From JAKFXL01 sp947085765 (GTDB taxonomy: Bacteria; Pseudomonadota; Gammaproteobacteria; Tenderiales; Tenderiaceae), in the NCBI GenBank assembly GCA_947085765.1, contig CAMTXZ010000005.1:1-64000 (forward strand): a stretch of 64,000 nt of DNA. Reading direction: 5' to 3'. Below the pieces are notes generated by a model. It saw nothing but the letters and a program-made list of their open reading frames with translations. It was not told the DNA's origin and did not search any database. Position numbers and translations under genes: made by a program. Below are positions 34,691 through 43,868 of this stretch, one piece after another (position 1 is the first letter of the stretch; every line of letters starts with the position of its first letter).

Positions 34691-35374
34691 TTATGAATAC
34701 TTTTTCTTTAACGCAGCCATCATCATTAGGCCACTGCCGAGCAACCAACCGGCAGCAGGCAATGGTACTGGAGCGATAGTCACCTCTGATGGGGCGATCC
34801 AGCCACCATTGCCAGTACCAAGCCCCGTTGTATTCTGAACATTCGCAGCAGCGTAGTAGGGGCCGTGGCCACCGGCGGGTTTGCTGAGGAACATAAAGGA
34901 GCTGGCTGAGAGTGTGGTGATGCCAGTTATGTCATAGACAAGCAGCTCTCCGGCATCGAATCCGCTTCCCTTTTTGAAATCCAGCTTGATGTCATACAGG
35001 CCATCGCCATCAGCTTTGTAAGCGTCGGGGGCTAATGAGATGGTATTTGCCACAGCTGCTGTAGAGCTGCCGGATAAATAGTTAAATGATAGTTTTGTAG
35101 GGTCTAGAGAGGGATCAATATTAAAGTATAACTCCTTGATATTTTCCCCTGACGTGAGTCCTGCCGCTGATACAGTCATTCGAACCGTGCCTGTTGAACC
35201 GGAATCGTCAAATGCGGTCCATATCCATGGACCAGTACCACCAGGTGCACGCCCACCGCTAAATTCAAAATCGTAGACCATCGATAAGGATGCTGCATGA
35301 GCGGATGGCAGAGATGTCATAACTGCCAGCGTAAAAAGACCAAGTCCAAAGTGCCTTCCTGTTCTAGAAAACAT
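34691..35374 (-). CDS. VPLPA-CTERM sorted exoprotein
   Basis: A 227-residue protein with a signal peptide (about 1-27, S-A-H-A) and a body of beta-rich sequence. The C-terminal sorting signal has A-P-V-P-L-P-A-A-G-W-L-L-G-S-G-L, a hydrophobic helix and a K-K-K basic end. This is the VPLPA version of PEP-CTERM, expected to be cut by the exosortase at 51078. TGGAGA lies six bases before the ATG. It is transcribed toward the exb operon, alone on this strand. The body domain is not recognised. Confidence 0.88.
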   Translation of the reverse strand: MFSRTGRHFGLGLFTLAVMTSLPSAHAASLSMVYDFEFSGGRAPGGTGPWIWTAFDDSGSTGTVRMTVSAAGLTSGENIKELYFNIDPSLDPTKLSFNYLSGSSTAAVANTISLAPDAYKADGDGLYDIKLDFKKGSGFDAGELLVYDITGITTLSASSFMFLSKPAGGHGPYYAAANVQNTTGLGTGNGGWIAPSEVTIAPVPLPAAGWLLGSGLMMMAALKKKYS

Positions 35375-35689
35375 GGTGTATCTCCAGAGATTATTGGGTA
35401 CCCATGAGCCTACAAGAGCTTTATTAACCGCGAATAAATTGGCTGTTAAGGTTTTAATACTGTTGTGTGTACGTAGTTTGAATCCCCCTCCGATGTAAAT
35501 TTTACCCAGGCAATTCAGTTCTCAACCTTCGCCGTAGCTAGTAGCTCAATACTGCCCAGAATGAAGATGACAACTGTCATAAAACTAGCGCACAAATATT
35601 TGTCAAATGTAATGCAAAGGAAATGCCTGTGAAATATCACTCATGTACAGTTGTATCTGTCAATGACATACACGCTGTGAAGGGGATAA
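35375..35689. promoter_or_regulatory. Divergent control region with TGTCA half-sites
   Basis: A 315-bp noncoding spacer between the minus-strand VPLPA-CTERM gene and the plus-strand RHH-like gene. It contains several TGTCA/TGACA words: ATGACA-AC-TGTCAT (35567-35580), TGTCA (35601-35605), TGTCA-A-TGACA (35658-35668). The spacing differs from the 2101-2221 operators. The pair of divergent genes suggests autoregulation by the RHH-like protein; this is inference. Confidence 0.4.
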
Positions 35690-36187
35690 ATGATAGAGAA
35701 CAAAAAACAGATGGTCTCATTGCGACTTGGCACTAACGATCTAAACAAAGTCAGAAAGGTCGCTAGCCGATTAAAAGTGCGTGAGTCTGATGTATTCAGA
35801 TTTGCCATCAAGGCCACGTTAGGACAGTTGGGAATGTTTCATGATGAGACGGTAGTTGGGCGGGACTTGCTGCCGGTGTTCATGGAGTTTGGCGCTGAGA
35901 TTGTCAGTTATTTTGATCTTGATGCCGGGGCTGTGGAAAAGATCATCAATGAAGGGGCACCAGAAGGGCAGAAGGTTGATCGGCGTGATGTTGAGCTAGT
36001 GACGATGGCAGGTGGTCAGGATAGCTACATCTATCTGCGGTTGAAGAAGTTGGCTGAGGGGCATGCTGATGCATTGGGTTTGCAGGGAGTAGTCCGTGAA
36101 TATATGTACGAGAAATATTTACGTGGTGAGGTTGATGAGGGGGTGTCGGTTCCGCAGAGGTTGATACCGGTTACGAAAAAATCTTAA
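35690..36187 (+). CDS. Ribbon-helix-helix-like putative regulator
   Basis: A 165-residue cytoplasmic protein. Residues about 7-48 (M-V-S-L-R-L-G-T-N-D-L-N-K-V-R-K-V-A-S-R-L-K-V-R-E-S-D-V) fit a ribbon-helix-helix DNA-binding unit: an N-terminal beta strand and two helices. The rest (about 60-165) is of unknown fold with V-E-L-V-T-M-A-G-G. An AGGGG ribosome-binding site precedes the start. It sits between two PEP-CTERM genes, immediately before the exopolysaccharide cluster, and could control one or both. Assignment rests on pattern only. Confidence 0.6.
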   Translation: MIENKKQMVSLRLGTNDLNKVRKVASRLKVRESDVFRFAIKATLGQLGMFHDETVVGRDLLPVFMEFGAEIVSYFDLDAGAVEKIINEGAPEGQKVDRRDVELVTMAGGQDSYIYLRLKKLAEGHADALGLQGVVREYMYEKYLRGEVDEGVSVPQRLIPVTKKS

Positions 36188-36230
36188 TTGGATTGTTAAT
36201 TTTATTTCAGCGATGGGTCAGGAGCATATT

Positions 36231-36719
36231 ATGAATATAAAGGTTGGTAGTTTGATAATGGTGTCGTTTCTGTTTTTCGTTAGCCTGGGATCAGCGCAGG
36301 CAGTAATGGTGGTGTATGAGGATGTAGGATTTATTTCAATTCAGGATAAGCAAAAAAAACCAGAGTCTTTTACTATCTCTACCGCCGGTAAGTATCAACT
36401 CGACTTGGTGGACTTTACCTTTCCAAAAACCTTTAAAACACTGGAACTGAAAATTATTGGTGGTTCAACCTCAAGACTGCATGAGGTTGCACGGCTTGAT
36501 TCACCGGGAGAGATGGTTTTTGATGCTATTCCGGGGCTTTACTACGCTGCACTGTATGGCGAAGTTGATGGTGTTCTGGGGCTAGGACTCTATGGTATTC
36601 AGGTCAGCTCAGCAGACATGGTGGCGCCAGTGCCATTGCCTGCGGCAGGATGGTTATTGGGATCGGCCCTGGTCTCTCTGGTAGCGTTTAAGAAAAAGTC
36701 AGAGAGCCTTAAAAGTTAA
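36231..36719 (+). CDS. Small VPLPA-CTERM sorted exoprotein
   Basis: A 162-residue protein. Signal peptide residues 1-24 (S-L-G-S-A-Q-A); small beta-rich middle; C-terminal A-P-V-P-L-P-A-A-G-W-L-L-G-S-A-L helix and F-K-K-K basic cluster followed by a short tail. The ATG at 36231 has AGGAG at good distance; the frame is open from 36213. It lies 91 bp before the exopolysaccharide export gene and 43 bp after the RHH-like gene, so it may open the locus. Confidence 0.85.
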   Translation: MNIKVGSLIMVSFLFFVSLGSAQAVMVVYEDVGFISIQDKQKKPESFTISTAGKYQLDLVDFTFPKTFKTLELKIIGGSTSRLHEVARLDSPGEMVFDAIPGLYYAALYGEVDGVLGLGLYGIQVSSADMVAPVPLPAAGWLLGSALVSLVAFKKKSESLKS

Positions 36720-36810
36720 TGGTGCGGGTGTCACAAAATAGTCATCTAATGTCGTTATCCTTGCACGTCATACAAATGTACTTCCCCATTGAGGGGGCTT
36801 TGGAGCTGTT

Positions 36811-37401
36811 GTGAATTTGAATCAGGTTGTTGCCATTATATTGGTATTGGTTGCCGCTCCTGCTGTATCTGCTGAACAGACGCAGATAGTGAATGTTATT
36901 CAGGAACAGCAAGCAGATAAAGGGTATCTGATTCAACCGGGTGATGTGTTGCAGATATCTGTATGGCGTGAGCCTGACCTGCAAAGTGATGTTGTGGTGC
37001 CCCCGGACGGACGCATCGCCATCCCTTTATTGGGCCAAATTGATGTCGATGGAAAAAACATTGAGGCATTGCGCAACGAGATCGTGGAACGCATCCAGCG
37101 CTTTGTGCCCGATGCAGACGTGACGGTAAGTATTAAACAAGCGCTGGGTAATAAAATTTATGTCATTGGTAAGGTGAACCGGCCTGGCGAATATGTATTG
37201 AACCGTAATGTCGATGTGATGCAGGCGTTGAGCATGGCGGCTGGCATCGCAAAGTTTGCCGATGTGGATAGTATAAAAATTTTGCGCCGTAGTGGTGATA
37301 TAAAAGAGGCAATCTCTTTCGATTACAGCCAGGTTGAGGCGGGCAATAAGCTAGATCAGAATATCGTCCTGAAACCAGGCGATGTGGTTGTGGTGCCGTG
37401 A
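36811..37401 (+). CDS. Wza-like polysaccharide export protein (PEP-CTERM locus type)
   Basis: A 196-residue exported protein starting at a GTG with GGAG upstream. After the signal peptide (about 1-21) comes the polysaccharide export domain: Y-L-I-Q-P-G-D-V-L-Q-I-S-V-W, then V-P-P-D-G-R-I-A-I-P-L-L-G-Q-I-D-V-D-G. A SLBB domain follows (V-I-G-K-V-N-R-P-G-E-Y-V-L to L-K-P-G-D-V-V-V-V-P). No lipobox cysteine is visible, unlike Escherichia Wza. It is shorter than capsule Wza, as in exosortase-associated loci. It forms the outer-membrane/periplasmic part of the polysaccharide exporter. First gene of the main exopolysaccharide operon; the next gene starts eight bases after its stop. Confidence 0.92.
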   Translation: MNLNQVVAIILVLVAAPAVSAEQTQIVNVIQEQQADKGYLIQPGDVLQISVWREPDLQSDVVVPPDGRIAIPLLGQIDVDGKNIEALRNEIVERIQRFVPDADVTVSIKQALGNKIYVIGKVNRPGEYVLNRNVDVMQALSMAAGIAKFADVDSIKILRRSGDIKEAISFDYSQVEAGNKLDQNIVLKPGDVVVVP

Positions 37402-37409
37402 GCCGTTGA

Positions 37410-38573
37410 ATGATTCAATTAAGAGAGCTTCTCTGTGCCAGTTTATGTCTTGTGGCACTAATTCAGCCTGGCTTGGCATGGACGGCAGATTGGTCATATA
37501 CACCGCAGTTGGCATTGCAGACGTTGCACAACAGCAACCCATACATGCTTCATGAAAAGGCGCGCAGCGTGACCACTCACCGGCTGGATATGAGTCTGCC
37601 TTTGATCGCCGAATCCACGCTGACAATGCTGAAGATGGAGCCGCAACTGCATGTCATTCGTAATCCCGGTTGGAGCGATCTGGATCGAAATGAGTATGCC
37701 ATAAAGCTTGATGCCAGTAGAGCGGTTGAGTTTGGCAATTATGGGATACGGAGTGATGATATCTATGACACAACTCTGACTAGTGAGCTTATAGATACTG
37801 GTTATGTAGGTATTAAAAAGCGTCGTAATGTCTGGTCTTTAAGTCCGTACCTTAATCTCGAGTTGTCACCCTCCTCCAGTATGATGATGACGCTGAAATA
37901 TCGCGATCAGCGTTATAAAAATGCTACAGCAACACCTCTGGTGGGGTATGAGTATATGCAGATTAATACGGAAATTACCCGTGAACTGGATGGGCGTAAT
38001 GTGGTGCGGTGTGGTGTTGATAGCTCCAGGTTACGAAGTGGGTTGGTGACATCAGAGGATGTTGGTGGTTATTGCCTGTTGTCGCGCGAAGTGACTCCAA
38101 GGTTGCGCGGCAGCGTAACGCTAGGCGGTCACCGCTCCAAGGTGTCTGTTGACAGTGGTCAATCGCAATCACGCAATGGATCGCTGGCAGCACTGAGTCT
38201 GGACTACGAGAGCGAAGGTGTGCGCTGGGGATTGCGTGGTAAACGATCCATCGAACCCAGTGGTTATGGTCTGTTGGTACAAACTGATCAACTGGCACTC
38301 ACGGCGGCTTATGAGATCAGTGAGCGGCTGAATGCCAATGCGAGTATTGCATCGAACCGTTATGTGATGACCGCACCGCTCTCTACTCTTCCGTATCAGA
38401 TGCCTGAGCGTAACTATGGCGTAGTGCAGTGGCGAGTAGTGTGGCAATGGTTGCCTGAATTAACGCTGTCAGGTGGTATTGACCACGGCCGTCAACGCTA
38501 TAGTAATCAGCCTGGTTATGCGGCTTCAACAACCCTATTTATACAGCTGTCCTATCGTTTCGAGAATAAGTAA
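37410..38573 (+). CDS. Outer-membrane beta-barrel protein of the exopolysaccharide locus
   Basis: A 387-residue protein with a signal peptide (about 1-24, G-L-A-W-T-A) and a body made of alternating beta strands with aromatic ends, finishing in I-Q-L-S-Y-R-F-E-N-K. Members of exosortase loci often have such a barrel at this position (the TIGR03016-type group of PEP-CTERM-associated outer-membrane proteins). It probably provides the outer-membrane exit or a partner for the Wza-like protein. Starts eight bases after the export gene. Confidence 0.75.
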   Translation: MIQLRELLCASLCLVALIQPGLAWTADWSYTPQLALQTLHNSNPYMLHEKARSVTTHRLDMSLPLIAESTLTMLKMEPQLHVIRNPGWSDLDRNEYAIKLDASRAVEFGNYGIRSDDIYDTTLTSELIDTGYVGIKKRRNVWSLSPYLNLELSPSSSMMMTLKYRDQRYKNATATPLVGYEYMQINTEITRELDGRNVVRCGVDSSRLRSGLVTSEDVGGYCLLSREVTPRLRGSVTLGGHRSKVSVDSGQSQSRNGSLAALSLDYESEGVRWGLRGKRSIEPSGYGLLVQTDQLALTAAYEISERLNANASIASNRYVMTAPLSTLPYQMPERNYGVVQWRVVWQWLPELTLSGGIDHGRQRYSNQPGYAASTTLFIQLSYRFENK

Positions 38574-38586
38574 TAAGTGGTCTGAT

Positions 38587-40338
38587 ATGGAATCTCAAAC
38601 AAAGAGTTTAAGTGATTATGTGGCGATGTTGCGGCGCTATAAAAGCCGCATGTTTATTGTCGCCATTACGATAGGTCTTGTTGCCATTGGTCTTGCCATT
38701 GGCTTGCCTTCGCACTATCGTTCAACGGGGACGATTCTCATTGAGCAGCAGGAGATCCCTCAGGATATGGTTCGCTCGACGATTACATCGTTTGCAGACC
38801 AACGCATCCATGTGATTAGTCAGCGGGTGATGACCCGTGCAAACCTCTCGGCTATTATTGATAAGTACGATCTTTATCATGATGAACGTCAAGATGATGC
38901 TATGGAAGTTGTTCTTGATAAGATGCGTGATGCCATCAAAATGAACATGGTTAGTGCTGATGTTGTCGATCCCCGTAATGGGCGTCCTACTCAGGCGACA
39001 ATCGCATTTACCGTTTCATATGATAGTACTTCTCGTGAGATGGCACAGAAGGTAGCAAATGAGATCGTATCGCTCTATCTAAATGAAAATCTAAAGAGCA
39101 GGGCAGAATCGGCAAGTGATGCCTCTGGGTTTTTGACAGAAGAGGTTAAAAAACTCAGGGAACATATTGAGGGGGTTGAGGGGAAATTGGCAAATTTCAA
39201 AGAGCGTAATGCCAATCGTTTGCCTGAGCTTGCACAGCTAAATTTTCAGATTATGGATAGAACCGAGCGTGATTTGATCGATGCCAAGATGGCATTGAGA
39301 ATTTTGCGTGAACGAAAATCTTACCTGGAATCTCAGCTGACTCTTATCTCGCAAGATGCACATGTCTATACAGAGAATGGCGAACGGATATTGGGGGCTG
39401 CAGACAGACTCAAGCAGCTCAAGGTCAAGTATCTTGGAATGGTCTCTATCTATGGGAAGAATCATCCAGATTTAATACGGACACGTAAGGAGATGGAGTC
39501 ACTCAGGAAAGAGGCAGGTATTGTTGACGATAGCAGAGATCTGCGAGAGAGAGAGGCTATTGTCTTGGAGCAGCTTAGTGAAACCAGAAGAAAGTACACG
39601 CCAAATCACCCGGAGATCAAACGTCTTGAGAATGAGTTAGAGGAGATAGACAAGGCCATTAACGATGAGGCTGATGTGGCTACAACAGTAAAGACCAGCA
39701 ATGAGATATCAAGCAATCCGGCTTACATACAAATAAAGTCCCAACTTGAGAGTGCCAATGTAGAGCTCGAAATAGCTGAAAAAAGGGATGAAGAGATTCG
39801 CAATAAACTGTCCGAATATGAAAGACACATGACGCAGATGCCACAGATCGAACGTGAATATCATGAACTGATCCGTGATTATGAAAACTCATCCGTAAGC
39901 TTCAAAAAGTTGAAGTCAAAGCAGACAGAAGCTCAACTATCGCAAATGATGGAAAGTGAAAGAAAAGGGGAGAGATTCACATTGGTAGAGCCACCACAGT
40001 TACCGGAAGAGCCTCTTAAACCGAATCGTATGGCGATCATGATTCTCGGTATTTTCTTTGCCTTTGCTGGCGGTGTAGGTACAGCGATAACCAGCGGAAA
40101 TATGGATACAACAATTCATGGTACTGGAGCGCTGGCAATGGCGACCGGAATGAGGCCGCTAGTGGCAATCCCATTAATTGAAACAGAAGATGATTTAAAG
40201 AAAATCAAGGGCAGAAAACAACGGATATTTGTTGGATTGGTTACGGTGATTGTAGTCTGTTTTATTATCATCCACTTTCTGTTCACACCACTCGATGTAT
40301 TGTGGTATGTGGTTCAACGTCGAATTGGAATGGAATAG
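38587..40338 (+). CDS. Wzz/GumC-like chain-length determinant
   Basis: A 583-residue inner-membrane protein. The start at 38587 (M-E-S-Q-T-K-S-L-S) is chosen over an open frame from 38473. It has a first membrane helix at about 20-42 and a large periplasmic region (about 45-465) with long coiled coils (about 190-260, 300-450). A proline-rich V-E-P-P-Q-L-P-E-E-P-L-K-P-N-R lies near 468-482 before a second membrane helix, and a third near 540-560 precedes the C-terminus. It regulates polymer length and export with the Wza-like protein and the ATPase encoded next. The third membrane segment is unusual for Wzz. Confidence 0.9.
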   Translation: MESQTKSLSDYVAMLRRYKSRMFIVAITIGLVAIGLAIGLPSHYRSTGTILIEQQEIPQDMVRSTITSFADQRIHVISQRVMTRANLSAIIDKYDLYHDERQDDAMEVVLDKMRDAIKMNMVSADVVDPRNGRPTQATIAFTVSYDSTSREMAQKVANEIVSLYLNENLKSRAESASDASGFLTEEVKKLREHIEGVEGKLANFKERNANRLPELAQLNFQIMDRTERDLIDAKMALRILRERKSYLESQLTLISQDAHVYTENGERILGAADRLKQLKVKYLGMVSIYGKNHPDLIRTRKEMESLRKEAGIVDDSRDLREREAIVLEQLSETRRKYTPNHPEIKRLENELEEIDKAINDEADVATTVKTSNEISSNPAYIQIKSQLESANVELEIAEKRDEEIRNKLSEYERHMTQMPQIEREYHELIRDYENSSVSFKKLKSKQTEAQLSQMMESERKGERFTLVEPPQLPEEPLKPNRMAIMILGIFFAFAGGVGTAITSGNMDTTIHGTGALAMATGMRPLVAIPLIETEDDLKKIKGRKQRIFVGLVTVIVVCFIIIHFLFTPLDVLWYVVQRRIGME

Positions 40339-40347
40339 AGGTCTATT

Positions 40348-41115
40348 ATGAATAGCTTGGCGATTGATGAAAGTGAACTGCGCAATACGAGATTTAGTAC
40401 CAGTCTTTCAGAACAGGGAATAAATATTCTCTATTCAAAGACGAGAGTTGTTAATCTTGATAGTGCCGTCCTTGAGAAGAATAAGATAATCAGTGGATTT
40501 GAAACAGACGAAAAGACAGGGGCTTATAAACTTCTTCGCACCCAGGTTTTACATCGCATGAGAGAAAACGATTGGAAATCACTGGCGATTACCAGTCCGG
40601 GCGATGGTGAGGGCAGGACACTGACCGCCATCAATCTCGCTATCAATCTGGCACGTGATGTAAACCATACGGTTTTGCTGGTTGATTTGGATATGAGAAA
40701 ACCTGATATAGCGAAGTACCTTGGTTTTAATGCACGAGTTGGCATCGATGATTGCCTGCTGGATAATGTGCCTGTAGAAGAGGCATTGGTTAATCCAGGA
40801 ATTGAGCGATTGGTAGTGTTGCCATGTCGTAATCCATTTTCTAGCTCTTCCGAACTTCTGAGTTCGCCATCTATGCGAATCCTGGCTGAAGATTTGAAAT
40901 CACGTTATCCGGAACGGTTAGTGATATTCGATCTTCCGCCATTATTGGCTAGAGATGATCTTCTTGCATTCTCCCCTCATGTCGATTCTGTATTGTTGAT
41001 TTCCCGTGAAGGAAAAACTTGTAAGGCTGATTTACAGAGATCAATGGAGATGCTCAATACGGTGAATGTGGTCGGAACAATGTTGAACTGCGCCATCGAT
41101 ACAATGGAAAGATAG
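40348..41115 (+). CDS. BY-kinase-like ATPase of the exopolysaccharide locus, altered Walker A
   Basis: A 255-residue cytoplasmic P-loop protein of the CpsD/CapB/Wzc-kinase group. The Walker A loop reads S-P-G-D-G-E-G-R-T (83-91), where the usual lysine is arginine. The Walker A' L-L-V-D-L-D-M-R (110-117) and Walker B-like V-I-F-D-L-P-P-L-L are present. The usual C-terminal tyrosine cluster is absent: the protein ends D-T-M-E-R. It normally pairs with Wzz to control polymerisation by ATP-dependent autophosphorylation, but the R-for-K change and missing Tyr tail cast doubt on kinase activity. It starts nine bases after wzz. Confidence 0.85.
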   Translation: MNSLAIDESELRNTRFSTSLSEQGINILYSKTRVVNLDSAVLEKNKIISGFETDEKTGAYKLLRTQVLHRMRENDWKSLAITSPGDGEGRTLTAINLAINLARDVNHTVLLVDLDMRKPDIAKYLGFNARVGIDDCLLDNVPVEEALVNPGIERLVVLPCRNPFSSSSELLSSPSMRILAEDLKSRYPERLVIFDLPPLLARDDLLAFSPHVDSVLLISREGKTCKADLQRSMEMLNTVNVVGTMLNCAIDTMER

Positions 41116-41151
41116 TCTAGAGAGAATCTTATTGTGGCCCGGGTATAAATA

Positions 41152-42513
41152 ATGTGTCAAAAAAAATCTACTAAGATAAATATATTTTCTGACAAGTCTG
41201 GTTTTATATCTCGTGTTATTTCCTTGCCTTTGATGCGGAGACTTACTGGCGCATTTATTGTTAACGTTTTAGGCGTTGTTATAGCCTTCGCTTTGCAGGT
41301 GTTGCTTGCACGGGTGTTGGGGGTCGAGAGTTTTGGTCAATATATTTATGCATTAACATGGATTAATCTATGTGTATTGGTGGCGAAGTTTGGTCTAGAT
41401 ACTGCTGCCTTGCGCTATATTCCTGAATACGAGACGCAGATGCGGTGGGGGTTGTTGAAAGGATTTTTGCGTCGTAGTAACCAAATAGTCATGATGTTAA
41501 GTATTACTATTTCTATTATTTTTGTGATTGTTGTGTCGTTAATGGGCGCGCGGATAGATGCCTCTTTCAGTTCAGTATTTATTATTGCATGTTTTTTATT
41601 ACCATTAAGTGCATACACAATTGTTAAAGGAGCATATCTTCAGGGGCTTAAACATATTGTTTTTGCACAGGCTCCACAAGTTATATTGCGACCATTATTA
41701 ATGGTGATCGGTATTGTTTTTGTATCACAGTTTACCTCTGTTCGCAGTTCTGCGGAGGTTGCAATTATACTTAATATCATTGCAACGTGTTTAGCAATTA
41801 TTGTCCTGTTAGTTCTTTCCAAACTGGCGTATCCAAGAGAGATAAATACATCTGTAGCAGAGTATCAAACCTCAGAATGGGGAAAGGTGTCATTTTCAAT
41901 GATGTTTATAACAGGTTTTAGCTTGATTCTGAACCAGGCGGACCTGATCATGGTGGGAGCGATGGTATCAACAACTGATGCAGGTATATATGCAGCGGCA
42001 AGTCGTGTGGCCACATTTATGACATTTGGAATTACATTAGTTAATTTGATTGCTGCTCCAATGATGTCGCAATTATATGCGGAAGGAAATATATCCAAGC
42101 TGAAAATAATGCTTTCCTATACTGCGTGGGGAAGTTTTATCTTTGCTACCCCTCTGCTTGTAATATGTATATTTTTTGGTGAGGAGATATTGTCTTTGTT
42201 CGGGAGTGAATTTGTCAGTGGGGCCGGTGCGTTAGCTATTCTTGCCATGGGCCGTTGGGTGAATGCCTTGACAGGAGCGTCTGGTTTTCTTTTGGCAATG
42301 ACGGGTCATCAAAAGCAAGCAGCATATATTCTTGGTGCAAATTCTTTAATTAATATTGCCCTAAATTATATTTTGATTCCATATTATGGAATTAATGGGG
42401 CCGCTATTGCAACTCTAATAACGATGGTTTCATGGAGTCTTATGATGCTGGCTTATGGTAAAAAATACATCGGTATAAATGCATCGTTGTCACTTAAGTT
42501 TACGTGGCCATGA
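41152..42513 (+). CDS. Wzx-like oligosaccharide flippase
   Basis: A 453-residue integral membrane protein of the MOP superfamily with about 12-14 hydrophobic helices. It has the family entry pattern G-A-F-I-V-N-V-L-G-V-V-I-A and R-V-L-G-V-E-S-F-G-Q-Y. The helix set near 320-440 with A-S-G-F-L-L-A-M-T-G-H-Q-K-Q-A is typical. It would flip undecaprenyl-linked repeat units to the periplasmic face. The gene is noticeably AT-rich compared with its neighbours. Its stop overlaps the start of the next gene (ATGA). Confidence 0.9.
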   Translation: MCQKKSTKINIFSDKSGFISRVISLPLMRRLTGAFIVNVLGVVIAFALQVLLARVLGVESFGQYIYALTWINLCVLVAKFGLDTAALRYIPEYETQMRWGLLKGFLRRSNQIVMMLSITISIIFVIVVSLMGARIDASFSSVFIIACFLLPLSAYTIVKGAYLQGLKHIVFAQAPQVILRPLLMVIGIVFVSQFTSVRSSAEVAIILNIIATCLAIIVLLVLSKLAYPREINTSVAEYQTSEWGKVSFSMMFITGFSLILNQADLIMVGAMVSTTDAGIYAAASRVATFMTFGITLVNLIAAPMMSQLYAEGNISKLKIMLSYTAWGSFIFATPLLVICIFFGEEILSLFGSEFVSGAGALAILAMGRWVNALTGASGFLLAMTGHQKQAAYILGANSLINIALNYILIPYYGINGAAIATLITMVSWSLMMLAYGKKYIGINASLSLKFTWP

Positions 42514-43868
42514 TCGTGGAAATGGATGATTCCGATAAATTATCTAGATCAGCTCAGTATCTGGGCGCCATTTCTGTTGCATGGATTATGCTTGACTCAT
42601 TGTTGACGTATTTTGCAAACCAGTGGTTCGGATTCTTGCCACCAGTAAATTCTTTATTAATTATAATATTTTTTATTATTCTAATGACACAGGGGGTGCA
42701 TGCGATACTCCCGCCAACATATTATTTTGTTGTTCTAGTGCTAGGATTTTGTGGTTTTCTTGCAGGTAAGATTTTGGCAGGACAAATAAATATCTTTAGT
42801 ATTGGGGAGGTTGTTCTTTCATTTGTAGCATTTTTTATCGCATATTTTGCATTTAGATGGACAAGCCATGTTGAAACGTACGCAAAAGTATTCTTGTATA
42901 CTTCCCTGATTTATGTCGTAGTATGCGTTATTGCCCTTCTTGCACTTATGCCAACAGTGTTTCCTATTGTAAATGCAGTATGGTCAGATAATGGTGTTCC
43001 AGTTCTTCGCCCAGAAATTACTACAGACCAGAATTTTCAAATTTTCTATCTTTTCCCGATAGTACTGGTCCTGGCACTTCCTTTTAAATTTGTGCGATCA
43101 ATGATTGCCATCTTTGGTATGGTCGGAGCCTTGTTTGTTCTTGCAAAAATTCAAACTCGTAGCGGATTTATCGTTTTTTGCGGTGTTTCTTTCATGGTTT
43201 TAATGGTTCCTTTGTTGACCAAAAATCTTGGTCGCGCTAAAACAGTCATCCTGCCTGTTTTATTACTTGTAGTGTTAATACTTAATCATGATGTGATAAT
43301 TCAGGTAGGTGATCATCTGATTGCGCGATTCACTGAAAAAAGTGGAGCGGGTCTCGGTAGTGAGATGGGACAGGATCGTCTAGATTCATCGTTATTCTCC
43401 ATACAGCATATCCTGGATCCAGAATGGTGGGTGCCGCGTGGTAGTCAGGAATTCATAAATCGTTATGGATTCTTGCCGCATTCAACCATGACGGCGGTAT
43501 ATCTCGAGGGTGGCATAGTTGGTCTGTTTATGTGGTTGACTGTTTTTATTTTTCCGTTGATGGCGCTAGGGTTTCTACTGTTAAAAAGAAAGCTCGATGC
43601 GCTTGCGACTCTTGTTCTGATTGGTGGTGTGGCATCGTTTGCAATACAGATGTCATTGCACGTTCCGTTTCTTAAACACACTTGGCTATGGGCTGGAGCT
43701 GTTTTGGGATCATTTATTAGAGTAAGTAGTAGTGTTCAGCAGAAAACTGAAATTATTAATGATAAGTTATTATCTTATAATAATATGGATATGACTCGAG
43801 TGCGTTATTCAATTTTAAATGAAAAATGTCCTGAAAGTAGCGGCATAAAATTTAAGGAAATTAAATAA
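42510..43868 (+). CDS. Wzy/O-antigen-ligase-like polymerase
   Basis: A 452-residue membrane protein with about 11 hydrophobic helices and a large periplasmic loop (about residues 275-335) rich in charged residues (E-K-S-G-A-G-L-G-S-E-M-G-Q-D-R), as in Wzy/WaaL proteins. It would polymerise repeat units or ligate the glycan. The ATG at 42510 overlaps the previous stop; an in-frame GTG at 42504 is also possible. Like the flippase and the next gene it is AT-rich, suggesting a shared, possibly imported block. Confidence 0.8.
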   Translation: MIVEMDDSDKLSRSAQYLGAISVAWIMLDSLLTYFANQWFGFLPPVNSLLIIIFFIILMTQGVHAILPPTYYFVVLVLGFCGFLAGKILAGQINIFSIGEVVLSFVAFFIAYFAFRWTSHVETYAKVFLYTSLIYVVVCVIALLALMPTVFPIVNAVWSDNGVPVLRPEITTDQNFQIFYLFPIVLVLALPFKFVRSMIAIFGMVGALFVLAKIQTRSGFIVFCGVSFMVLMVPLLTKNLGRAKTVILPVLLLVVLILNHDVIIQVGDHLIARFTEKSGAGLGSEMGQDRLDSSLFSIQHILDPEWWVPRGSQEFINRYGFLPHSTMTAVYLEGGIVGLFMWLTVFIFPLMALGFLLLKRKLDALATLVLIGGVASFAIQMSLHVPFLKHTWLWAGAVLGSFIRVSSSVQQKTEIINDKLLSYNNMDMTRVRYSILNEKCPESSGIKFKEIK

